Below the pieces are notes generated by a model. The model ran no database searches, was not told where the DNA came from, and saw only the letters and a program-made list of their open reading frames with translations. The position numbers were made by a program, and so were the translations under genes. A DNA stretch of 28,204 nucleotides from contig DASZKW010000088.1 in assembly GCA_035552775.1 (NCBI GenBank), positions 1-28,204 of the forward strand, given 5' to 3'. Shown in pieces: positions 22,781-28,204 of the stretch. Numbering within the stretch: the first letter of the stretch is position 1; each line of letters starts with the position of its first letter. The DNA is from DASZKW01 sp035552775 (GTDB taxonomy: Bacteria; Actinomycetota; Acidimicrobiia; Acidimicrobiales; Palsa-688).

Positions 22781-23828
22781 AAGGAGTGAGGGCGGCGAGG
22801 ATGTCAGCGGCCGGCATCTCGCGATCGGCGGTCGGATAGGTCCGGCCCGAGGTCGGGTCACCCCCCGGCGCGAAGCCCACGGCTCCGGCGACCGACGACA
22901 GCGTCCGGATCAGGTCGCGAAGTTCTCGGGGCGGCGGGAAATACTCCTCCTCGTCGACGGCCCGCACCTCCTCGACACCGCAGCGGGGTGCCAGGCGGCC
23001 CACGACCGCGTCGACGAGCTCTTCGGGGGCCGACGCCCCGGCGATGACCCCGACGGTCCCCCCCAGGTCGTCGGGCAGCTCGTCGGCGCCGTTGACTCGC
23101 AGGGCCCGGGGGCAGCCGGCGGTGAGCGCGGTGCGCTCGAGGGCCCTGGTGTTGGAGGAGTTCTCCGAACCGATCACCACGACGGCATCGCAGCGCTCCG
23201 CGATGAGCCGCAGGGCGGCCTGGCGGTTGGTGGTGGCGAAGCACAGGTCGCTGCGCCCCGGTACCCACAGGTCGGGCCAACGGGCCTGGGCGGCGTCGAG
23301 GATGCTCCGCCACTCGTCGACCGCCAGGGTGGTCTGGGCCAAGAACGCCACCGGGCCCGCCGGTTCACCCAGCTCGGCGACGTCGGCGACGCTCTCCACC
23401 CGGTGCACGGCCCCGGGCGCCACCGCCATCGTCCCCACTGCCTCCTCGTGGCCCTCGTGGCCCACGTAGACGATGTCGAAGCCCTTGCCGGCGCGGATCT
23501 CGACCTCCTTGTGCACCTTGTGGACGAGGGGGCACACGGCATTGACCACCGCTCCGCCACGTGCCCGGGCGGCGCTGACCACCGCGGGGGCCGAGCCGTG
23601 GGCGGAGAGCATTAGCGGAGCGCCGTCGGGGACGTCGTCGACGTCGTCGACGAACACCACGCCCATCTGGCGGAAACGGTCGACGACCACCCGGTTGTGC
23701 ACGATCTCGTGGTAGCAGTACACCGGCGGCTCGAAGACGCGCACCATCCACGCCAGTGCCTTGATGGCCATCTCGACACCGGCGCAGAACCCACGGGGTG
23801 ACGCCAAGACGACTAGTTCAACGTCCAC
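22779..23828 (-). CDS. ispH: 4-hydroxy-3-methylbut-2-enyl diphosphate reductase
   Basis: The 349-residue Fe-S enzyme performs the last MEP-pathway step, making IPP and DMAPP. The three cluster cysteines are C15 (RGFCAGV), C99 (AVCPLVHKV) and C196 (DLCFATTNRQ). H40 (CYHEIVHN), H77 (SAHGSAP) and H124 (GHEGHEEA) bind the substrate diphosphate, and SENSSNT (221-227) is conserved. A C-terminal extension of ~30 residues after the usual end is Gly/Pro/Thr-containing. The GTG at 23828 is fixed by the N-terminus and the upstream -10 box. It is the only minus-strand gene in this stretch and diverges from the DUF512 gene. Confidence 0.97.
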   Translation of the reverse strand: MDVELVVLASPRGFCAGVEMAIKALAWMVRVFEPPVYCYHEIVHNRVVVDRFRQMGVVFVDDVDDVPDGAPLMLSAHGSAPAVVSAARARGGAVVNAVCPLVHKVHKEVEIRAGKGFDIVYVGHEGHEEAVGTMAVAPGAVHRVESVADVAELGEPAGPVAFLAQTTLAVDEWRSILDAAQARWPDLWVPGRSDLCFATTNRQAALRLIAERCDAVVVIGSENSSNTRALERTALTAGCPRALRVNGADELPDDLGGTVGVIAGASAPEELVDAVVGRLAPRCGVEEVRAVDEEEYFPPPRELRDLIRTLSSVAGAVGFAPGGDPTSGRTYPTADREMPAADILAALTP

Positions 23829-23836
23829 GCCTGGAG

Positions 23837-23842
23837 AGGCTA
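23837..23842 (-). promoter_or_regulatory. -10 box of leaderless promoter for ispH
   Basis: Minus-strand TAGCCT ends 8 nt before the GTG at 23828. Confidence 0.5.
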
Positions 23843-23890
23843 CCGGTAGGTACCCGGCTAAACGGGTGCGGCCGGCGCCCCGCCGTGGCC

Positions 23891-23896
23891 TACCAT
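23891..23896 (+). promoter_or_regulatory. -10 box for DUF512 gene
   Basis: TACCAT ends 9 nt before the ATG at 23906, giving a leaderless or nearly leaderless transcript for the DUF512-der pair. It lies ~50 bp from the divergent ispH -10. Confidence 0.55.
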
Positions 23897-23905
23897 GGGT
23901 GGGAA

Positions 23906-25321
23906 ATGTCGCTACCCCGCGTGGTGGCGGTGACCCCTGGGTCGCCGGCCGCCCGGGCCGGCCTGCTCCCCGGTGACGAGATCGTCGCCATGGACGGCCA
24001 GGTCCCCCGAGACATCATCGCCTACCAACTGCTAGCCGACCAGGTGACGCTCGAGGTGGAGGTGCGCCGCGGCGGCCTGGAGGTCACCACCACCTTGAAC
24101 CGCCACGAGGGCGAGCAGACAGAACCCCTCGGCATAGAGGTCGACGCTGCCCTGTTCGACCAGGTCCGCACCTGCGACAACCACTGCGAGTTCTGCTTCA
24201 TCCACCAGCTCCCCAAGGGCATGCGCCGCAGCCTGTATGTGCGCGACGACGACTACCGGCTGTCGTTCCTTTACGGCAACTTCACCACGCTGACCCGCTT
24301 CACCGAGGCCGACCTCGAAAGGGTGGTGTCAGAGGGCCTCTCGCCGCTGTGGGTGAGCATCCACGCCACCGACCCCGACGTGCGGTCCCGGATGCTGCGC
24401 AACCGCAGGGGAGGCACCAGCCTGCGCTGGTTGCGCGCCCTGCTCGACCACGGCGTAGAGGTCCACGGCCAGGTCGTGGTGTGCCCGGGGGTCAACGACG
24501 CCACCGTGCTCGACGACACCCTCACCACCGTGCTCGACCGCTTCGCGGAACTGGCGAGCGTGGCCTGCGTACCCCTTGGGGTGAGCCGCTTCAACAACGA
24601 GGCAGCGATGCGGCCCCACACCCCTGCGGAGGCCGGCGCGGTGGTGGACCTGGTTGAGGGCTGGCAGGACACCATGGTTTCCACCCTGGGCCGCCGCCTG
24701 GTCTACGCGGCCGACGAGTACTACCTGCTGGCGGGCCGGCCTTTTCCCCACCTCGACACCTACGGGGCGCTGGCCCAGCACGACAACGGTGTCGGGATGG
24801 CGGCCGCCTTCGAGGTCGGCGTCCTCGGCGGCGACGAACCGTCAGGCGACGGGCCGAGCGGCTTCTTCCAGTCCGTCGACGGGGCGCCGGCCAGCGGCTA
24901 CCGGGCCCCCCGGACGCCACCGGGCCCGGCGGGCGAGGTCACTCTGCGCCCGCGTCCCGACGCCCCCGTCGCCGTGCTGACCGGACCCTACGGTGCCAGC
25001 GTCATCTCCCCCCTGCTCGCCCGCGTCCGGCCCGACGCCCGGGTGGTCACCGTCGACAACCGGTTCTTCGGCGGCAACATAGGAGTGGCCGGTCTCATCA
25101 CCGGCGACGACGTGGCCCGCGTCCTCGCCACCGAGCCCGCCGGCCACCGCTACCTCCTCCCCGACGCCTGCTTGTCGGGAGGGCGGTTCCTCGACGGCGC
25201 ATCACCCGCCGACCTGCCCCGCCCGGTGGAGGTGGTGCCGGCGACGGGCGCCGCCCTGCGAGGCGCGCTGATGGTCCGGGTTGCATCGCCGGCCCGGGCC
25301 GGCGCCGCGGTGCCGGCGTGA
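23906..25321 (+). CDS. DUF512 family PDZ/radical-SAM-like Fe-S protein
   Basis: The 471-residue product begins with a PDZ-like segment (~5-65, TPGSPAARAGLLPGDEIVAMDG), then a radical-SAM-type CX3CX2C motif (C90, C94, C97 in RTCDNHCEFCFIHQLPKG), and a C-terminal DUF512 domain with VAVLTGPYGASVISPLL and NRFFGGNIGVAGLITGDD. The three-part layout is characteristic of this conserved family, for which I know no established reaction. The ATG at 23906 is set by the PDZ start and the -10 box. Its TGA overlaps the der GTG (GTGA), and I recall the two genes being neighbours in many bacteria, which hints at a ribosome- or GTPase-linked role. Function is not claimed. Confidence 0.92.
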   Translation: MSLPRVVAVTPGSPAARAGLLPGDEIVAMDGQVPRDIIAYQLLADQVTLEVEVRRGGLEVTTTLNRHEGEQTEPLGIEVDAALFDQVRTCDNHCEFCFIHQLPKGMRRSLYVRDDDYRLSFLYGNFTTLTRFTEADLERVVSEGLSPLWVSIHATDPDVRSRMLRNRRGGTSLRWLRALLDHGVEVHGQVVVCPGVNDATVLDDTLTTVLDRFAELASVACVPLGVSRFNNEAAMRPHTPAEAGAVVDLVEGWQDTMVSTLGRRLVYAADEYYLLAGRPFPHLDTYGALAQHDNGVGMAAAFEVGVLGGDEPSGDGPSGFFQSVDGAPASGYRAPRTPPGPAGEVTLRPRPDAPVAVLTGPYGASVISPLLARVRPDARVVTVDNRFFGGNIGVAGLITGDDVARVLATEPAGHRYLLPDACLSGGRFLDGASPADLPRPVEVVPATGAALRGALMVRVASPARAGAAVPA

Positions 25322-26670
25322 GAGGCCAGGAGCTGAATGGCCAGGCGCTGCCGGTGGTGGCCATCGTCGGGCGGCCCAACGTGGGCAAGAGCACCCTGGT
25401 CAACCGCATCGTCGGGCGGCGCGAGGCGATCGTCGAGGAGCGCCCCGGTGTCACCCGGGACCGCAAGTTCCTCGACGCCGAGTGGGCGGGGCACGAGTTC
25501 ACAGTCGTGGATACCGGCGGGTGGCTCCACGCCGGCGGCACCCTCGACCGCCAGGTGAGCGCCCAGGCGGAAAAGGCGATCCGCGCCGCCGCCGCGGTTC
25601 TCGTGGTGGTGGACACCACGGTGGGGATCACCGACGACGACGCCCAGGTGGCGACCATGGCGCGCCGGGCGGGGCGACCCACCCTGGTGGTGGCCAACAA
25701 GGTCGACGGGGAACGGCGGGAGCCGGACATCTGGGCGTTCACCCGCCTGGGGCTGGGTGATCCGTTCCCGGTCAGCGCCCTGCACGGCCGGGGAACGGGC
25801 GAACTGCTCGACGCGGTTGTGGCCCTCCTCCCCCAAGATGGGCTCCCCGAACCCGACCCCGTCGCCGACGAAGAGGAGGAGAAAGACCGAGAAGGTGCCG
25901 ACGGCGCCGTCGCCGTCGCCATCGTCGGGCGGCCCAACGTCGGCAAGTCGACGCTGTTCAACCGCCTCATCGGAGACGAGCGCTCCGTCGTGCACGACCT
26001 TCCCGGCACGACGCGCGACAGCATCGACACCTTGGTGCGCACCGGCGCCGGCGACGTCCGCTTCATCGACACCGCGGGCATGCGCCGGCGGGCGAAGGAG
26101 GCGGAGGGCGCCGAGTACTACTCGCTCGTGCGCGCCCTGCAGTCCATCGACCGGGCCAACGCCGCCCTGCTGGTGATCGACGCGGGCGAGGGGGTCACCC
26201 GTCAGGATCAGCGCCTGGCCGAAAGGGTCGACGCCGCTGGCAGCCCGATCGTGATCGTGCTCAACAAGTGGGAGACCCTCGATGCCGAGGACCGCGCCAA
26301 GGTGGCGGCCGAGGTAGCCGACGGCTTGGCGTTCCTCGCCTACGCGCCGGTGCTGAAGATAAGCGCCCGGACCGGCCTGGGCGTGCACAAGCTCACGCCG
26401 GCGCTCTCCCAGGCGATGGATGCCTACCACCGCCGGGTGCCGACGGCCGAGCTCAACCGGGTCCTGGCCGGCGCCCAAGCCGCCCACGCCCCGCCGGGTG
26501 GCCGGGTGCTCTACGCCACCCAGGGCACGGCGGAGCCCCCCACCTTCACCCTGTTCGCCACCAAGAGCATCCCGGCGCCGTACCTGCGCTACCTGGAGCG
26601 CAAGATCCGGGAGCACTTCGGGTTCGGGCCCACCCCCCTCAAGTTGAGGGTGCGCCGGCGCACGGAGTAG
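25318..26670 (+). CDS. der: ribosome assembly GTPase Der (EngA)
   Basis: The 450-residue product has two tandem GTPase domains and a KH-like C-terminal domain, the unique Der layout, and acts in 50S subunit maturation. G1 motifs are GRPNVGKS at 18-25 and 204-211; G3 are DTGG (65-68) and DTAG (251-254); G4 are NKVD (127-130) and NKWE (316-319). An acidic linker, VADEEEEKDREGADG, separates the domains. The KH-like part covers ~360-447 and ends in a basic LKLRVRRRTE. All nucleotide-binding motifs are intact. The GTG start overlaps the DUF512 stop. Confidence 0.97.
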   Translation: MRGQELNGQALPVVAIVGRPNVGKSTLVNRIVGRREAIVEERPGVTRDRKFLDAEWAGHEFTVVDTGGWLHAGGTLDRQVSAQAEKAIRAAAAVLVVVDTTVGITDDDAQVATMARRAGRPTLVVANKVDGERREPDIWAFTRLGLGDPFPVSALHGRGTGELLDAVVALLPQDGLPEPDPVADEEEEKDREGADGAVAVAIVGRPNVGKSTLFNRLIGDERSVVHDLPGTTRDSIDTLVRTGAGDVRFIDTAGMRRRAKEAEGAEYYSLVRALQSIDRANAALLVIDAGEGVTRQDQRLAERVDAAGSPIVIVLNKWETLDAEDRAKVAAEVADGLAFLAYAPVLKISARTGLGVHKLTPALSQAMDAYHRRVPTAELNRVLAGAQAAHAPPGGRVLYATQGTAEPPTFTLFATKSIPAPYLRYLERKIREHFGFGPTPLKLRVRRRTE

Positions 26671-26711
26671 CTGTGGGAGCGTCACCCGTGGCCGAAAAGG
26701 GTGGCATGGAG

Positions 26712-26717
26712 TAGCGT
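26712..26717 (+). promoter_or_regulatory. -10 box of leaderless promoter for SpoIIE-type phosphatase
   Basis: TAGCGT ends 6 nt before the ATG at 26724, and no Shine-Dalgarno site is present. Confidence 0.6.
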
Positions 26718-26723
26718 TGTCCC

Positions 26724-27815
26724 ATGTTCGCCCAGCCCTGGCTGGCCGCGGCGGCGCTGCTGTGTGCGGTGGCCGCCACGCTCTGGGGCCGAGCCGCCTC
26801 CCGGTTGGCCCGCGCCACCCACCGCATCGAGCGCGAGATCGCCGGCTCGGCCTCGGGCCGGGACGCCGCCGCCCTGGCGCGCGCCGCCTACCTCAAGAAC
26901 CTGCACACCGCACTGCTGTATTCGCTGCTGACCGTCGGGTTGGCGGTGGAATCGTTCTCCAAGTCGGCTTGGTTCCAAGTGCCCCTCCTGGCGGTGAGCA
27001 TCCCCGTGGTGGTGTCGATGCGCTTCGCGCCCCGCCTCTTCGACGAGGCGCGCCTGGCCGAACAGCGCGCCCAGCTCGAGCGCCGCGCCGAGGAGGTGTT
27101 GGCCCAAGAGGACCTGGCGCCGCGCCGCTGGTCGGATCGCCTGGCCCCGCAGGACCTCCCGGTGATCGAGGGATTCGAGCTCGGCCAGGTCTACGAGCCG
27201 GGCACGGGCATGATGGCCGGCGACTTCTACGACGTGTACCCGACCGACGCTGGGCGCCTGGCCGTGGTCATCGGCGATGTCGCCGGCCACGGCATCGAGC
27301 CGTCCATCACCGCCTTCCAGGTCAAGTACCTGCTTCGTAACTTCCTGCGCCAGTACCGCGACCCCGGCCAGGCCCTCGAGGAGCTCAACCAGGTCCTGTC
27401 GGCCACCGGGCGACCGGAGGACCTGGTGTCTGTGTGCGTGATCGTGTTCGATCCTTCGGCGCGCACGCTCCGTCACGCCTCGGCCGGTCACCCGGCGGCG
27501 TGGCTGTGGCAGGACTCGGAGATGCGGGCGATGCGCTCCACGGGGCCGTTGCTCACCTTGGACCCCGAGGCCACCTACTTCTCGCGCGAGCTGCCCTTGG
27601 AGCCCAACGACGTCATCCTCCTCTACACCGACGGGTTGGCCGAGGCCCGCTCGGGCGGCCAGCTCTTCGGCGAGGATCGCATCGCCAACATCATCCGGCG
27701 CGACCCCGGTCGCGAGACCAGCGTGCTCTGCAAGCAACTCCTCGAAGCGGCGCGCGACTTCGCCTCCGAGCCGCTCACCGACGACGTCGCCATCCTGGCC
27801 GTGCGGCGCACCTGA
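26724..27815 (+). CDS. membrane-anchored PP2C/SpoIIE-type serine phosphatase (RsbU-like)
   Basis: The 363-residue product has hydrophobic segments near 5-21, ~61-77 and ~85-100, a coiled linker rich in Glu/Arg/Gln (~105-130), and a C-terminal SpoIIE/PP2C phosphatase domain (~150-361). Metal-binding aspartates are visible in MMAGDFYDVY (D167, D170), VVIGDVAGHGIEPS (D185), LLYTDGLAEAR and the final TDDVAILAVR. Such enzymes dephosphorylate anti-anti-sigma factors in partner-switching stress pathways. No HPt, STAS or anti-sigma kinase gene is adjacent, so its partner lies elsewhere. The leaderless ATG is well supported. Confidence 0.92.
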   Translation: MFAQPWLAAAALLCAVAATLWGRAASRLARATHRIEREIAGSASGRDAAALARAAYLKNLHTALLYSLLTVGLAVESFSKSAWFQVPLLAVSIPVVVSMRFAPRLFDEARLAEQRAQLERRAEEVLAQEDLAPRRWSDRLAPQDLPVIEGFELGQVYEPGTGMMAGDFYDVYPTDAGRLAVVIGDVAGHGIEPSITAFQVKYLLRNFLRQYRDPGQALEELNQVLSATGRPEDLVSVCVIVFDPSARTLRHASAGHPAAWLWQDSEMRAMRSTGPLLTLDPEATYFSRELPLEPNDVILLYTDGLAEARSGGQLFGEDRIANIIRRDPGRETSVLCKQLLEAARDFASEPLTDDVAILAVRRT

Positions 27816-27848
27816 CCCGCCCGGTGACGGGGAAGGTCGCGAGGTCGG

Positions 27849-27865
27849 TAGCGTTGGGGTGGAGG
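27849..27865 (+). promoter_or_regulatory. -10 box and ribosome binding site of zinc-ribbon gene
   Basis: TAGCGT (27849-27854) repeats the -10 hexamer of the preceding gene. GGAGGT (27860-27865) lies 5 nt before the TTG at 27871 and decides that start over the in-frame GTG at 27859, which would sit only 4 nt behind the -10 box. Confidence 0.45.
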
Positions 27866-27870
27866 TCGCC

Positions 27871-28071
27871 TTGCCCTGGTGTGAGGAGTGCAGCAAGTTC
27901 TGGAACCCGCCCAGCGTGGGGGTCAACGGCGAGTGCCCGACCTGTGGCAGTGTCATCGTCAAGGAGCGCCCCCGGGCACCGTGGCACTTCAAGGTCCTGC
28001 TGCTCGGCCTGGCCGGTTACATGGTCTACCGGGTGTACTGGCTGATCGAGTGGCTGCCCAAGCACATTTGA
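27871..28071 (+). CDS. small zinc-ribbon membrane protein of unknown function
   Basis: The 66-residue product starts PWCEECSKFWNPPSV and carries two CXXC pairs, C4/C7 and C22/C25 (ECPTCG), forming a zinc ribbon. A hydrophobic helix follows at ~40-57 (KVLLLGLAGYMVYRVYW), so it is probably a single-pass membrane protein with the ribbon outside the helix at the N-terminus. I know no named function; similar short proteins occur as hypotheticals in actinobacteria. It follows the SpoIIE-type phosphatase by 55 nt but seems to have its own promoter. The TTG start is chosen on the GGAGGT site; with GTG 27859 it would have four more residues (70). Confidence 0.8.
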   Translation: MPWCEECSKFWNPPSVGVNGECPTCGSVIVKERPRAPWHFKVLLLGLAGYMVYRVYWLIEWLPKHI

Positions 28072-28204
28072 CTGCTCCCACGACTGATGTGGAACGGTTT
28101 GTCAAGTGGACCGCGACGGGTTCGTCGGGTTGGTTTTGGGGCGCGTCAGATTTGAGGGAGGGCGGTCAAGGGTCGGCCGGAGGCCGAGCGAGGACACGGA
28201 GTGA
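28072..28204. other. unassigned right edge
   Basis: The last 133 bases hold no recognisable gene, RNA or terminator. The + strand is noticeably G/T-rich at ~28085-28160. A 32-codon frame (GTG 28106 to a TGA at 28202-28204) and a 22-codon frame (ATG 28087) are both too short to support. This may be the promoter region of a gene outside the window. Confidence 0.5.

Noticed and set aside
25360..25940. Identical 23-bp segments at 25360-25382 and 25918-25940
   Set aside because: They encode the G1 motif of the two GTPase domains of Der; conserved protein sequence and codon bias explain them.
25150..26685. Long open frame antisense to der (511 codons)
   Set aside because: Same compositional effect; all Der motifs are on the plus strand and the antisense product is low complexity.
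26682..27992. Open frame antisense to the SpoIIE-type phosphatase (436 codons)
   Set aside because: Shadow of a real gene; no start signal or motif.
28087..28204. Two short frames at the right edge (22 and 32 codons)
   Set aside because: Too short, no ribosome site or homology; the longer one ends exactly at the window edge and may be chance.

Overview
The window is a 28.2 kb piece of a high-GC bacterial chromosome and reads as an actinobacterial housekeeping region. The gene order tlyA-nadK-recN-pyrG-NUDIX-xerD and then scpA-scpB-rluB-(aro genes)-cmk-plsC-ispH-der, the frequent GTG and TTG starts, and TANNNT -10 boxes 6-9 bases before start codons all fit Actinobacteria. A deep-branching class such as Acidimicrobiia is my best guess, but this is inference and I could not run a taxonomic search.

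Layout. 1-650: 3' end of a 23S rRNA gene, 5S rRNA and a hairpin terminator of an rrn operon. 684-6697: a TPR protein with a disordered Arg/Gly/Pro-rich N-terminus, an OB-fold SSB-like protein, a Cof-type HAD phosphatase whose reading frame overlaps it tail to tail, a membrane-anchored HtrA protease without a PDZ domain, a DUF1015 protein and a NagD-type HAD phosphatase. 6706-14077: a phasin-like coiled-coil protein with a Lys/Ala/Pro tail, then a tightly packed forward run tlyA (probable CTG start), nadK, recN, pyrG, NUDIX hydrolase and xerD. 14087-16440: a DksA/TraR-type zinc protein, an M50 peptidase and an inverted trpS; together they occupy the xerD-scpA interval where many actinobacteria carry parA. 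A 19-bp inverted repeat (16272-16359) lies in the divergent trpS/scpA promoter region. 16440-22757: condensin subunits scpA and scpB, pseudouridine synthase, aroH, tyrA, aroA, cmk and plsC, mostly overlapping or closely spaced. 22779-28071: ispH on the minus strand, a PDZ/radical-SAM DUF512 protein translationally coupled to der, a membrane-anchored SpoIIE-type phosphatase and a small zinc-ribbon membrane protein. The last 133 bases hold nothing I can assign.

How the genes work together. aroH, tyrA and aroA cover shikimate-to-tyrosine steps; pyrG and cmk supply CTP/dCTP precursors; scpAB and xerD act in chromosome segregation; recN acts in break repair; tlyA, rluB and der act on ribosomes; ispH and plsC feed isoprenoid and phospholipid synthesis.

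No complete mobile element, CRISPR array or defence island is visible. The most notable non-genic signals are the trpS/scpA inverted repeat, the recurring leaderless-promoter geometry, three consecutive inverted repeats behind htrA, and several short in-frame tandem duplications (tlyA, recN twice, aroH/tyrA junction).
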